Source of the DNA: Rossellomorea sp. AcN35-11
GTDB taxonomy: Bacteria > Bacillota > Bacilli > Bacillales > Bacillaceae_B
Assembly: GCA_030388825.1 (NCBI GenBank)
Contig: CP128835.1
Location: 3,900,001-3,964,000 of the forward strand
Direction: 5' to 3'
Length of the DNA: 64,000 bases
How positions within the stretch are numbered: position 1 is the first letter of the stretch; each line of letters opens with the position of its first letter. Below the pieces are notes generated by a model that made no database searches, was not told where the DNA came from, and saw only the letters and a program-made list of their open reading frames with translations. Positions 26,944 through 37,472 of the stretch are shown here, piece after piece. The position numbers and the translations under genes are program-made.

Positions 26944-27556
26944 ATGGATAATTTTTTTCAACTCGTCGACGAACGACGCTCAACAAAAGTATACGATCCT
27001 CAAGTGGAAATCCCCCCGGGAGGAATTAGTCAGCCTGCTTGAGACAGCAGGAAAAGCACCATCTGCATGGAATCTCCAGCAATGGAAATTCTTGGTCTTT
27101 GATACGAAAGAAGTTCAGGAACGCTTATTACCAATTGCCTATCATCAGCAGCAGGTTCAAGATGCTTCTGCTGTCGTGGCTGTACTTGGCGACCTTGAAG
27201 CCAATAAGAATATCGACCCCGTCTTTGATCCAGCCATTGAAAAAGGAGAAATGACCGCTGAAATCAAAGAGGTCTTAAAGAAACAAATTGACGGTGCCTA
27301 CAGCCGGGACGATTATCCACGGGATGCCGCTTTCAGTAATGCATCCTTGGCCGCAATGCAATTCATGCTTGCTGCGAAAGCAAAGGGCTGGGATACCTGC
27401 CCGATCGGAGGCTTCAACCCTGCGGCGCTCGTATCCGAATTCAATGTGTCGGAGCGCTACATCCCGATCATGCTCATAACAATCGGAAAACCACTGCAGG
27501 AAGCACGCAAATCCGGACGATTGGATATCCGCAACTTAATTGATTGGGCAGAATAA
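26944..27556 (+). CDS. yodC: Nitroreductase (YodC-like), one apparent frameshift
   Basis: An FMN-dependent NAD(P)H nitroreductase or quinone reductase. AAGGAGG precedes the ATG at 26944, giving MDNFFQLVDERRSTKVYDPQ. The frame then breaks at a C6 run (27012-27017); removing one base joins VEIP to REELVSLLETAGKAPSAWNLQ. The rest is intact: KAPSAWNLQQWKF, DTCPIGGFN and YIPIMLITIGKP are nitroreductase signatures very close to B. subtilis YodC. The reconstructed protein is 203 aa, the expected length. It is divergent from its likely repressor and ends at a strong terminator. Confidence 0.88.
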
Positions 27557-27564
27557 AGCATACG

Positions 27565-27598
27565 AAAAGACCACATCCTTATGGCTGTGGTCTTTTCT
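27565..27598 (+). terminator. Terminator of yodC
   Basis: Eleven-pair stem (27565-27575 with 27586-27596) with flanking A and T tracts, nine bases after the stop; may also serve cydC from the other side. Confidence 0.85.
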
Positions 27599-27607
27599 AA
27601 AGGCTCT

Positions 27608-29317
27608 TTATAAGAGTACACTCTTTTCAATCTGTTTCATTTCATAAAAGTATCCTTTTTTCCTCATCAGTTCATCAAAACTTCCCGCTTCCACCACTTT
27701 CCCATGATCCATGACGACAATTTGGTCCATGTCTTCAAGACCTGTCAACCTGTGACTGATCAAGATCAAGGTGTCTCCTTCGGCTATGCGATAAAGATGC
27801 GAAAAGATTTCGTTCTCCATCAATGCATCTACTGAGGATGTCGGTTCATCCAACATCCACAGCGCTGGCCCCTTCAGCAGTGCCCTTGCAATCGCCAGAC
27901 GCTGCTTTTCTCCGCCTGAAAGGTTTTCCCCTCTCTCTAATACAGGGTCTTCTAAAGATAGATGATCAAGCTTCACCCTCTCCAATGCAGATTCCATCTG
28001 GCTGTCAGTCAGTCCATCCTTCACCAGCATAAGATTATCCTTCACTGTTCCATAGAAGAAATGGTTTTCTTGAAGAACCACATTCGCTCCAGCCCATAAA
28101 GATTCTTTATCCGTATCCATAAGGGATGTATCGTTCACCAATATGGATCCTTCGTCCTTGGGGTAGAAATGTAACATTAGTTGAAGCAATGTAGACTTCC
28201 CAGATCCCGAGGGACCAACAATAGCTGTTTTGGATCCGGCCGGCAGCTCAAGGCTCACTTTATCCAGTGCCTTCCTTTCTTCTCCATCAAAGGAAAAGCT
28301 CACATCTCTGACACTAAATGAGGGAGCCTTACTGTCTAAGATACCGCCATAGGATCTTCCTTCCCTTACTTCTGACATGACGGTAGAAAGTCTGTTTGCA
28401 GCCTTACGGGAATCTTCATAATGGATGGGAAGGATGGCCATGGGTGTTGCATTCTCAAATACGGTTAATGAAATCATGACAAGCATCGCCAGGAATATCC
28501 CGTCTAAATCTCCCTCCCCCACTGAATAAGCACCCACAGCCAGAATCAACCACGAGATGAGAAGGGACACCAGTGTATTCGCTGAATGACTAAAGAGGGA
28601 ATAGGTGCTCTCCCGTTCCTGCTCATTCACATATTCTGTTGACGCCTGAACAAGGTTCCTCTCTTTATCCTCCAGCCTCTGGTATAGTTTAAGTTCTCTG
28701 AATCCATAAAGAAATTCCGTTACTTCAGTGGACAAATCCCCTCTTCGTTTCCTCACCGACCCATCAATCCCCTTTAGTTTAAGAGCAAAAAATGCAGGGA
28801 CGATAAACCCTGTCAACAGAAGCCCCCCGAGAAGGATGAATGCTGTGGAAAGGGAATAAAACATGGTAAATAGAATGGTGCTTAAGAACACCATTACCAT
28901 GATGACCGGTGGATAGAACACACGCAGGAAGAAATTCTGCAGGCTCTCTACATCGCCGACTATTCTTGAAAGGAGATCGCCACTTCTATAACGTTGGAAA
29001 ATTCCTGGTGCCAACGGCTCGATTTTTTCATAAATGGCAACTCGTAAGTTCGCCAGGATCGTGAAGGTGGCCCGATGGGAAAAATACCGTTCGGCATACC
29101 TGCTTAACGCCTTTGTAAAGCCAAACAACTTCAAAAGAGCGATCATCACCGTCAATGCATAGAGAGGCACCTCTAACGCCGCTTTGGATATTAGGTATCC
29201 ACTTGAAGCAAATAATCCGACAGAGGTGATTCCAGCCAGGAAACCGAATAGGATCGAATAGACAATATCCTTTTTCTCCTTCATCAACAATTTCACGACA
29301 AACCCTAACTCTTTCAT
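27608..29317 (-). CDS. cydC: Thiol reductant ABC exporter subunit CydC
   Basis: One half of the heterodimeric CydDC ABC transporter, which exports cysteine or glutathione or handles heme and is needed to assemble cytochrome bd oxidase. The product is 569 aa: six membrane helices (about residues 15-310), then an ATPase with Walker A GPSGSGKST near 370, signature LSGGEKQR, Walker B LWMLDEPTS and the H-loop SHR. Its start overlaps the cydD stop by four bases, so translation is coupled. A Rex-like site lies upstream of cydD. No cydAB oxidase genes are adjacent. Confidence 0.9.
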   Translation of the reverse strand: MKELGFVVKLLMKEKKDIVYSILFGFLAGITSVGLFASSGYLISKAALEVPLYALTVMIALLKLFGFTKALSRYAERYFSHRATFTILANLRVAIYEKIEPLAPGIFQRYRSGDLLSRIVGDVESLQNFFLRVFYPPVIMVMVFLSTILFTMFYSLSTAFILLGGLLLTGFIVPAFFALKLKGIDGSVRKRRGDLSTEVTEFLYGFRELKLYQRLEDKERNLVQASTEYVNEQERESTYSLFSHSANTLVSLLISWLILAVGAYSVGEGDLDGIFLAMLVMISLTVFENATPMAILPIHYEDSRKAANRLSTVMSEVREGRSYGGILDSKAPSFSVRDVSFSFDGEERKALDKVSLELPAGSKTAIVGPSGSGKSTLLQLMLHFYPKDEGSILVNDTSLMDTDKESLWAGANVVLQENHFFYGTVKDNLMLVKDGLTDSQMESALERVKLDHLSLEDPVLERGENLSGGEKQRLAIARALLKGPALWMLDEPTSSVDALMENEIFSHLYRIAEGDTLILISHRLTGLEDMDQIVVMDHGKVVEAGSFDELMRKKGYFYEMKQIEKSVLL

Positions 29318-31047
29318 TCCATCTTCACTCCTTGCTGTACTGTCACCATTTCACGATAAAGAGAAGAAGATTCCATCAGTTCCTCATGCGTTCCAATGCC
29401 TGCCATCCTTCCTTTGTCCAAGAATAAGATCTGATCAGCTTTCCGAATCGTATGAAGGCGGTGGGCTACCGTAATCACCGTTGAATACCCGGACAATTCC
29501 CTTATGGAAGCCTGAAGGATCCTCTCGGTGTGAAGGTCCAGTCCCGTTGTCGGCTCGTCAAAAAGAATAATCGACGGTTTTTTGAGAAAAGCTCTTGCTA
29601 TGGCGATACGCTGCTTCTCTCCTCCGGAAAGACCTCTCCCTCCTTCGCCTATAAGAGTGTCAAAGCCTTTTTCGAGCCCTGAGATCATTTGAGAGATCCC
29701 TGCTTTTTCTGCAGCGTATTCCATTTCTTCACGGGTGATCCCCTCTCTCCCACCAATTGCGATATTCTCGGCAATCGTGCCTGAGAATAAATACGGATTC
29801 TGGGATATATAACTCAGTTGGTCAAACCAGTCTTTTTCATCAAGTTCCGTTCTCTGGACCCCATTGATGATAATTTCTCCTTCAGCAGGGTCCAGCAATC
29901 CGGCAAACAGATGAAGAAGTGTTGTTTTTCCTGCTCCACTCTGACCGACAATGGCCACTTGGCTGCACGGAGGAAAGGAAGCCGAAATCCCCTGAAGGGA
30001 AAATCCTTTATCCTTATAAGAAAACCGGACATTTTTCCATTCGATTGTGGGTGGTGCCCCATTCCATTCAACCTTCTCGATTCCCCAGCTTACAGATTCA
30101 TCATCTTCTTTCAGTTCTTCCATCACTTTCTTTCCGGCTCCCATACTGCCACGTCCAGTATGAAAGGCATGCCCCAGTTCTTTCAGTGAAAGATAGAATT
30201 CCGGTGCCAGGACAAGAACAAAAAAAGCGGTGAAAAATGAAATACTTTCAAAGACGACCAACCTCAATCCCACTTCAAGGGCAATCAGTCCGATGCTTAA
30301 CATGGATATGAACTCTAGCATCAAGGATGATAAGAAAGCAGTCTTCAGTACTTCCATGGTGGCTTCTCGAAAGTCCAGACTGCTCGATCGTATCCCTTCT
30401 TTCTGCTGATCGCTTCTTCCAAGCAGCTTCAAGGTCGTCAGTCCTTGGAGTGTATCGAGAAAACGGCCTGAAAAAGCCGTCAACTTATCCATTTGTTCCT
30501 CAGATTTTTTTTTGGTCATCACTCCTATAATGGCCATAAATAAAGGAATGAAGGGTGCTGTTATGACCATGATCAGACCGGTGTAAAGATGCTCATTGAA
30601 AATGACCGTTAATAGTATCAACGGTACGATGGTCGTTTGAATCCTTTGGGGGATATATTGACTGTAATATCCATCCAGCCCGTCCACTGCATCCATCATC
30701 GTACTGACCTTCTGCCCTGATTGACCTCGAAGGGAAGCCTGCAGAGGATTATTTGCCCATTTGGTAAGCAGCCTTTTTCTCAATTCGGTCCTTACCTTTG
30801 AAGACATCCTGATCCCGATTCTTCCATTTGCATTGGAAAGGATTGCTCTTCCTGCCAATATGACAAGTAAAGCCCAAAGCAATGGAAGGATATCCCGGAA
30901 TTCGGCTCCCTGTATAAACATATTATCTACAATGCTAACGAGCAGATAGGCTTGCCCAATCACGACTACCCCCATTCCAAGGGATGTTGCATAGAGGGTC
31001 ACCATGGATGCTTTCTGCTGTTTAGCTAATTGATTCAGTTCTTTCAT
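29314..31047 (-). CDS. cydD: Thiol reductant ABC exporter subunit CydD
   Basis: Partner of CydC, 577 aa, with six N-terminal membrane helices and a C-terminal ATPase (Walker A GQSGAGKTT, signature LSGGEKQR, Walker B IILFDEPTTGLD). The ATG at 31047 gives MKELNQLAKQQKASM and has GGAAGG upstream; the frame continues to 31092 but without a ribosome site and through the Rex-like operator. In B. subtilis these genes follow cydAB; here they stand alone. First gene of a two-gene operon. Confidence 0.9.
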   Translation of the reverse strand: MKELNQLAKQQKASMVTLYATSLGMGVVVIGQAYLLVSIVDNMFIQGAEFRDILPLLWALLVILAGRAILSNANGRIGIRMSSKVRTELRKRLLTKWANNPLQASLRGQSGQKVSTMMDAVDGLDGYYSQYIPQRIQTTIVPLILLTVIFNEHLYTGLIMVITAPFIPLFMAIIGVMTKKKSEEQMDKLTAFSGRFLDTLQGLTTLKLLGRSDQQKEGIRSSSLDFREATMEVLKTAFLSSLMLEFISMLSIGLIALEVGLRLVVFESISFFTAFFVLVLAPEFYLSLKELGHAFHTGRGSMGAGKKVMEELKEDDESVSWGIEKVEWNGAPPTIEWKNVRFSYKDKGFSLQGISASFPPCSQVAIVGQSGAGKTTLLHLFAGLLDPAEGEIIINGVQRTELDEKDWFDQLSYISQNPYLFSGTIAENIAIGGREGITREEMEYAAEKAGISQMISGLEKGFDTLIGEGGRGLSGGEKQRIAIARAFLKKPSIILFDEPTTGLDLHTERILQASIRELSGYSTVITVAHRLHTIRKADQILFLDKGRMAGIGTHEELMESSSLYREMVTVQQGVKME

Positions 31048-31076
31048 TACCTTCCTCAACTCCAGAAGTTTAAAGT

Positions 31077-31094
31077 TAGTGAAATACTTCACAA
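31077..31094. promoter_or_regulatory. Rex-box-like site upstream of cydDC
   Basis: TAGTGAAATACTTCACAA differs from the Rex consensus TTGTGAANNNNTTCACAA at one fixed position. It is 30 bases before the cydD start. Rex represses cyd genes at high NAD+/NADH in Bacilli. Confidence 0.7.
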
Positions 31095-31284
31095 ATCATT
31101 AACTCTATTATAGTAGACTTGCCTCATTGATGCATCTTTTAAGATTGACCTTTTTATGACAATTAAATGGGAGACGCTCCCTTAAGCTTGTTCGAATCAA
31201 GGATATGGATTCATCGTTTTTCATTTGGGTGATATATGAATCTTTGATGAAACATGAGAAGAGTTTCTGATTTCCTAACCTAAA

Positions 31285-31307
31285 GAAAAAAGAGACGTAA
31301 TCGCCTC
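31285..31307 (-). terminator. Terminator of the M20 peptidase gene
   Basis: Six-pair stem on the minus strand (31292-31297 with 31302-31307), loop of four, then TTTTTTC. Confidence 0.6.
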
Positions 31308-31324
31308 TCCTCTCCTGGATACTC

Positions 31325-32971
31325 TTAAATTTTTAATAAATCCCTCGTTACACGCTGGATGATCTCGGGCAGCACTGAAAAGGTATAGGGTTTATACACC
31401 CTCTCTGTCCACTGGTGACCATCCTTACCGTAAACTCCAATATTGATGGATGGGATGTTCAGTTTTCTGATCATGTCAATGGGAACAGGATACAATTGAT
31501 CAATCAAAGGTAGATTCTTTTTTAAATACGGAAATGTCTCCGTCCTCTTCATGAAGTGAAAGGAAGCTTCCATCGGCAAGATAAGGGAAAAATCGTTTTA
31601 TGACAAATTCCTCACCCGTTTCCCTGGCTATATCCGCTAAGCATGATCCCAGTATCTCTTTCACTTTCTTGCCATACTCATTTTCTTCATTCAAAAAGTT
31701 ATGGGGTAAAAATGGAGGTGCGAAGAAAATGACCACTCTCGGCGTTCGATCTGGATCGAGATGCTGCAGGGCTTCCACCATGCTGTACGCGATCGTCCTT
31801 CGGTCTTCACCTTCCATATCATGATAGATTTTTTTTCATGACAGGATCAGGATCAATGCCCCTTTCTTTCAACCAGAAGATATATTCCCTTAAAGTCAGT
31901 ACTTCCACTTCCCACGAAAACTCCCTCTCAGGGAACCCATGATAGCTCCGGTATTGCTCATACTGCTTCTTGCTGTGCTCTTCCATTTCTCTGACTGCCT
32001 TTAATGCAGCTTTCTTCATATCGTAGAGCACTTCCCTGGCCGTTCTCTCGTATACAAAATAATTGAAGTATAGGGATGCGCTTAGAGGTGTCTGAACATT
32101 ATACGTATGCTTATCATCTTTGAAATATAAACAGGAAGGAGGCAAGGTGAACTCTCCTGGAATATCCTCTAAATAATGTAAATTCTGGTTAATTTCCAGA
32201 TTTATTTTGGAAGCAATCACAGTAGGATCGATGGATGTCAACACATCCCCTACATGTGCTTCCCTTCCATATATATAAAAGCTTGGCAGGAGTTTCCCTG
32301 CAGCCACCTGTATAAATATATCGTTTGCAATCCCCATCATAAATCGGAGAAATGAAATCGGTATTGATGGCAGCTAGAAAATCAAAGCCCTCCTGCTTCA
32401 ACCGATAGAGTTCACTTAAAGCGGAAATCATTCCGGCATGTTCACTTTCTTCATCTCCATTGAATAGGAAGAGTAATTGCCCACCCTGAATATTCTGCTC
32501 TGTATAGTACAAGAGATTTGCGATGTGTACGGCGATGCCGCTTTGCATATCCAATGCCCCTCTTCCAAACAGCCAATTCCCTGACAGGGCATCTTCCCTT
32601 ACCTTTTCTTCCCCTTCATAATCCATAAAGAATTTCTGAAGAAAGTCTGGGTCATGGGCCATATCTTGAAGTGCACCATAATCATCCGTTCCCACGGTAT
32701 CATAATGGGCATGGAATAGGACGGTTTTCATAGTCGTACCTTTCACAAGGGCAAAGACGTTTTTCCTTCCTGTTGGATCATTTGGGACATCCTGCAGCCA
32801 TACTCCATCAGGGTTTTCTTGAAAATAGGGGAAAGAGGAGATCAATTCATATATATACTGGGCTTTTTCCCTTTCGCCCGTTGTTCCGTTATAGCTTTTC
32901 AGAGCGACTAAGGATCGTGTGATCTGTTCAATCTGTGCGGAGATTGATTTGTTTTTCAACTGAGTATACAC
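31325..32971 (-). pseudogene. M20-family peptidase (RocB-like), three apparent frameshifts
   Basis: A zinc-dependent M20/M25/M40 hydrolase, resembling the arginine-utilisation protein RocB, about 547 aa when reconstructed. Metal ligands are present: HAHYDTVG, GRGALDMQSG and NGDEESEH. The frame breaks three times. Near 32303-32308 YIYTG should continue to AAGKLLPSFYIYGREAHVGD; at a T8 run (31829-31836) VMKK should continue to IYHDMEGEDRRTIAYSM; at 31544-31545 SLHEE should continue to TETFPYLKKNLPLIDQLYP. Each is repaired by removing one base. It starts at a GTG after AAAGGAG. Three lesions make true decay more plausible here than elsewhere, but all fit the error pattern. Confidence 0.75.
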
Positions 32972-33138
32972 GTTAGTACCGCTCCTTTCTTAAAGAAATG
33001 TCATGAATCATGGTGAATCGTTTACATTCTTATGTTAAAAAGAAGGATTCTTCTACAATTGATAACATCTTATCGAAAATGAAGGGGGTTTGGAAGGGGT
33101 TTCAGTATGATTCCTGAAAAAAATTTCGCTTTTTTCTA

Positions 33139-33197
33139 TTGAAATTCACTCTAATACCGAATAATATAGAAGTTGCGCGTTTTTAATGTTCGTTTTT
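33139..33197 (+). promoter_or_regulatory. Promoter and PurBox-like pair of the purine permease
   Basis: TTGAAA (33139-33144), 17 bases, TATAAT-like TAATAT (33162-33167). AATACCGAATAAT (33153-33165) overlaps the -10, and its inverted partner AATGTTCGTTTTT (33185-33197) lies downstream. Each has one mismatch to the PurR box AWWWCCGAACWWT. Spacing is 19 bases, slightly wider than the usual 16-17. No purine riboswitch sequence was seen. Confidence 0.5.
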
Positions 33198-33212
33198 ATT
33201 GGAGGAATTACA

Positions 33213-34514
33213 ATGTTTAAGTTGAAGGAACACGGCACTAACCCTAGAACTGAAATACTGGCAGGAATCACAACATTCCTCACCATGGTTTACATCGTCA
33301 TCGTCAACCCTATCATTTTGGCTGATGCAGGTGTCCCGTTTGATCAAGTATTCCTGGCAACCATTATCTCAGCCGTTGCCGGAACGCTATGGATGGCTCT
33401 GTTTGCAAACTATCCGATCGCCATCGCCCCAGGTATGGGTTTGAACGCATATTTTACGTATTCAGTCGTCGGTGCAAATGATGACATCTCTTATGTTGTT
33501 GCATTCTCTGCCGTATTTGTGGCAGGTATCGTCTTTATCATTTTATCCCTGACACCATTCAGGAAAAAATTAATCGAAGCCATTCCCGAGAATTTAAAGC
33601 ACGGTATTACAGCAGGTATCGGCTTATTTATCGCTTTTATTGGATTGAGGCTGACTGGATTGATCCAGGCTCACCCAACCAATCTGGTTCAGCTCGGGGA
33701 TCTTCATTCGTCCTCAGCCATCCTGGCATTAATCGGTCTGGCGGCAACTCTTATCCTTATGGTACTGCGTGTCCATGGAGCCTTATTCATTGGAATGATC
33801 GTCACAGGACTCGTTGCGTTTTTCACAGGAGAGTTATCATTTAAGGAAGGTTTTGTCGCTCTGCCCCATCTTCCTGAAGGGCTGATCGTCGCAAACCCGC
33901 TGACGGCGTTTGCTGATGTCTTTCAATATGGGTTATATGCCGTTGTCTTCTCGTTCTTGCTTGTTACCATCTTTGATACAACAGGAACCATGATCGGGGT
34001 GGCTCAACAAGCCGGTCTTATGAAGGGAAATACGATGCCAAGAGCACGTGAGGCACTACTTGCGGATTCCATTGCTACCACGATCGGTGCGATGTTCGGT
34101 ACAAGTCCCACATCTGCTTACATCGAGTCATCGGCCGGTGTCTCAGCTGGTGGAAGAACAGGTCTTACCACATTGACGGTTTCCATCTTGTTCATCGCGG
34201 CTGCGTTCTTTGGTCCCCTTGTGAGTGCGGTCTCTGGAATTTCAGCCATTACGGCTCCTGCCCTTATTATCGTAGGAAGCTTAATGATGGGAAGCATTTC
34301 ACATATTAAATGGGATCAATTAGATGAAGCCTTCCCTGCTTTCCTCATCATCCTGAGCATGCCATTAACATCAAGCATTGCCACGGGGATTGCATTAGGA
34401 TTCATATCTTATCCATTATTAAAAGTGGTGAAAGGACAATGGAAGCAGGTACACCCCCTCGTTTACATCTTTGCCATCTTGTTCTTCTATCAGCTGGCGT
34501 TCCTGCCCCATTAA
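33213..34514 (+). CDS. NCS2-family purine permease (PbuG/PbuO type)
   Basis: A proton-coupled importer of hypoxanthine, guanine or adenine in the cell membrane. The product is 433 aa with about 12-13 helices. The N-terminus (FKLKEHGTNPRTEILAGITT) and the motifs IAPGMGLNAYFTY and GTSPTSAYIESSAG, which form the substrate site in AzgA-type transporters, are clear. The ATG at 33213 has TTGGAGG; the longer frame from 33186 overlaps the putative operator. B. subtilis pbuG/pbuO are homologues, and I cannot separate them by sequence alone. Ends at the bidirectional terminator at 34535. Confidence 0.9.
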   Translation: MFKLKEHGTNPRTEILAGITTFLTMVYIVIVNPIILADAGVPFDQVFLATIISAVAGTLWMALFANYPIAIAPGMGLNAYFTYSVVGANDDISYVVAFSAVFVAGIVFIILSLTPFRKKLIEAIPENLKHGITAGIGLFIAFIGLRLTGLIQAHPTNLVQLGDLHSSSAILALIGLAATLILMVLRVHGALFIGMIVTGLVAFFTGELSFKEGFVALPHLPEGLIVANPLTAFADVFQYGLYAVVFSFLLVTIFDTTGTMIGVAQQAGLMKGNTMPRAREALLADSIATTIGAMFGTSPTSAYIESSAGVSAGGRTGLTTLTVSILFIAAAFFGPLVSAVSGISAITAPALIIVGSLMMGSISHIKWDQLDEAFPAFLIILSMPLTSSIATGIALGFISYPLLKVVKGQWKQVHPLVYIFAILFFYQLAFLPH

Positions 34515-34534
34515 TTGAAGATATCAGATACTCG

Positions 34535-34565
34535 AAAGACCGTTCATGATGAACGGTCTTTTTTC
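34535..34565. terminator. Bidirectional terminator between permease and phosphatase genes
   Basis: Eleven-pair stem (34535-34545 with 34551-34561) followed by T5 on the plus strand. The last codons of the convergent minus-strand gene lie inside it. Confidence 0.85.
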
Positions 34566-35131
34566 TCTGTCGCCTCTATTCTCTTGATGTTTCTTAACGT
34601 CTTCTCATGGAATGTCAAACAGTAAACATCCGGCATCTCAAGCTCTTTCCAACATTCAACATCATAAGCGCCATCAAAATAATTCATGATCAGAACCATG
34701 ATATTACCGTGTGTTCCAATCGCAATGTTTTTCCCATTATATTCTTCTAAGATCTTAAATATCCCCTGGACCCCTCTTTTTTGGGCGGCAGAGTTCGATT
34801 CTCCCCCTTCTAAAGAAAAGTCAGGGTCAGCCCATACAGATGAAATTGCTTCATCAAAGTCCTTAACGGGCATATTGGATAAAGTGCGCTCTCTCACCTC
34901 TTCAAGCATCACGATTTCAACATCCAGATGACGGGCAAGCCCTTCAACTGTCTGTACTGCCCTTCTATATGGACTGGAACATACTACATCGATTCTTTCT
35001 TTCAGTAACCGTTCTGTCATCTGTTCAGCATCCCTCTTCCCTTTTTCGGACAGGGGCCTGGTTAACTCATCCGGTGTATAAACCGAGTGGGCATGCCTGA
35101 CGAAATAAAGGCGGGTTACAGTCAATGACAT
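34544..35131 (-). CDS. Histidine phosphatase family protein
   Basis: A phosphoglycerate-mutase-like phosphatase of 195 aa. The catalytic histidine lies in LYFVRHAHSVYT (usual motif RHG, here RHA), with the second Arg in SSPYRRAVQT, a Glu in the EEVRERTLS segment and the second histidine in IAIGTHGNI. The substrate is unknown; such proteins act on sugar phosphates or nucleotides. AAAAAGGGG precedes the ATG. The TPR gene lies 57 bases upstream, so a small operon is likely. Confidence 0.85.
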   Translation of the reverse strand: MSLTVTRLYFVRHAHSVYTPDELTRPLSEKGKRDAEQMTERLLKERIDVVCSSPYRRAVQTVEGLARHLDVEIVMLEEVRERTLSNMPVKDFDEAISSVWADPDFSLEGGESNSAAQKRGVQGIFKILEEYNGKNIAIGTHGNIMVLIMNYFDGAYDVECWKELEMPDVYCLTFHEKTLRNIKRIEATEKKDRSS

Positions 35132-35188
35132 TCACCCCTTTTTCCTTTACCATGAGACCAATTGAACATCATGAAAGAACCGCTCCCT

Positions 35189-35674
35189 TCACTTCCATAC
35201 TGTATCCAATCGACCTGAGTAAAAGGATATCGCCTTTTTATATGGTTCTATGCCAGGGTCCTGTGACGTCTCTGCAATACATTCCAATAACAGCTGCATC
35301 CCTTTACGATGTTCGCTCAAGTTATAAAGGGTCATGGAATAAAAGACTTTCATCGCCGTATTTTCAGGAAAATGCTCAAGCCCTTTTTCGAAGACCTCCC
35401 TGCTTTTCTCGTACTCACCCAATGTCCGATATGTACTGCCCAACCCCAGATAGGCTCCCTGCAAGTCTGTATCATCCAGGCCCAATCGGATCGCTTCCTC
35501 ATAATAAGGAACCGCCCCGCTTTCGTTCCCCATTGCGTCATGGGTCCAGGCACACTGATAATGCAGGAAGGCATTGGCCGGTTCTGCCTGGATCAACTCT
35601 TTCCATCTATCGATTGAGTCTTTGTAATCAGTAGACTCCCTAAGGGCGATAGCCTCTTCTATTTTTCTCTTCAT
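35189..35674 (-). CDS. Tetratricopeptide repeat protein
   Basis: A soluble protein of 161 aa made mostly of TPR helices: about four units between residues 18 and 135, with motifs such as AYLGLGSTYRTLGEYEKSREVF. TPR scaffolds bind protein partners; none can be named. It sits between a GNAT acetyltransferase gene (14 bases upstream) and the phosphatase gene, all on the minus strand, probably one transcript. AGGGTGAGAG precedes the ATG. Confidence 0.8.
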   Translation of the reverse strand: MKRKIEEAIALRESTDYKDSIDRWKELIQAEPANAFLHYQCAWTHDAMGNESGAVPYYEEAIRLGLDDTDLQGAYLGLGSTYRTLGEYEKSREVFEKGLEHFPENTAMKVFYSMTLYNLSEHRKGMQLLLECIAETSQDPGIEPYKKAISFYSGRLDTVWK

Positions 35675-35688
35675 CTCTCACCCTCCAT

Positions 35689-36225
35689 TTATTCGGGAAT
35701 GTATTCCATCAACCAGGAATCATGATATTCCCCTTCATGAAGCTCATGTTTGGGGAGTATTCTCGCTTTACTATACCCACATTTCTCATAACAGCGAATC
35801 GCCCTGGTGTTCCAGGTCATGGGATCCATTACGAGGCGGTGAACCCCTTCCTTCTTAAGCAAATAATCCACTACAGCTTTGATGAGGTCCGTCCCTATCC
35901 CCATGTTCCAATATGCCGCTTCTCCGATGAATTGATCGGTTCCGTAAATCACTTCGTCCAAATTCGTGTAGCCGTACCGTATCATGGTTTCTTCGTCGAG
36001 CTGATAGTATTGGAGATAACCAATTTCATTCCCTTCATACTCGACTATGCAGCTCGTGACATCCCTCGAGCCTAGGAATTTGTCTTCCACCATCTGGAGA
36101 GTGAAAGGGTGGTCCCTCCCTTCATAATATTCCAACACTTCCGGGTCCGACAACCACTTAGTTAACGTGTATTTATCCCTTTCCTCGACAGGACGGATGG
36201 AAAGTTTTCCACTCATGACAATCAT
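35689..36225 (-). CDS. GNAT N-acetyltransferase
   Basis: An acetyl-CoA-dependent acetyltransferase of 178 aa. Layout fits the RimJ / aminoglycoside 6'-N-acetyltransferase branch: LSIRPVEERDKYTLTKWLSDPEVLEYYEGR at the N-terminus, then YWNMGIGTDLIKAVVDYLL (acetyl-CoA loop) and NTRAIRCYEKCGY. The substrate is unknown; family resemblance does not prove drug resistance. GGGAGG is nine bases before the ATG at 36225; a second ATG three codons later is possible. Confidence 0.85.
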   Translation of the reverse strand: MIVMSGKLSIRPVEERDKYTLTKWLSDPEVLEYYEGRDHPFTLQMVEDKFLGSRDVTSCIVEYEGNEIGYLQYYQLDEETMIRYGYTNLDEVIYGTDQFIGEAAYWNMGIGTDLIKAVVDYLLKKEGVHRLVMDPMTWNTRAIRCYEKCGYSKARILPKHELHEGEYHDSWLMEYIPE

Positions 36226-36325
36226 ACGAATACACCTCCCAAAAGTTTTTCCTCCTTACTACATTCATCAACGATTTGAAAAAATCCTTCTTTTCCATAG
36301 AGGTAGGTTCCTGTGCGTGACAAGT

Positions 36326-36343
36326 TTGTGAAGTAAATCACAT
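36326..36343. promoter_or_regulatory. Second, weaker Rex-like site upstream of ldh
   Basis: TTGTGAAGTAAATCACAT matches the Rex consensus at 12 of 14 fixed positions. TTGTGA may also act as a -35, with TAGTAT 18 bases on. Confidence 0.5.
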
Positions 36344-36402
36344 TTTACATAGTATGTTCTTTTTATGAGTAGAATATCTTTGTGAATCATGTTATGATTT
36401 GG

Positions 36403-36420
36403 TTGTGAAGGAATTCACAA
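36403..36420. promoter_or_regulatory. Rex operator of ldh
   Basis: TTGTGAAGGAATTCACAA is a perfect match to TTGTGAANNNNTTCACAA, 58 bases before the ldh ATG. Rex represses ldh until NADH rises. Confidence 0.85.
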
Positions 36421-36475
36421 TATCTGATTTGCTTCGCCCAGGAATCATATTAAATAATTAGTGAATAGGTGATGA

Positions 36476-37429
<954 letters not shown>

Positions 37430-37472
37430 TTAGCGCCATGCTCGAATATTATTAGACACGCACGCCCATTGG

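Noticed and set aside
33000..33212. Purine riboswitch upstream of the permease
   Set aside because: No recognisable conserved riboswitch core sequence; only promoter and PurBox-like words.
35689..36225. Aminoglycoside resistance gene
   Set aside because: GNAT fold resemblance to AAC(6') is general; nothing in the context or active-site sequence supports drug modification.
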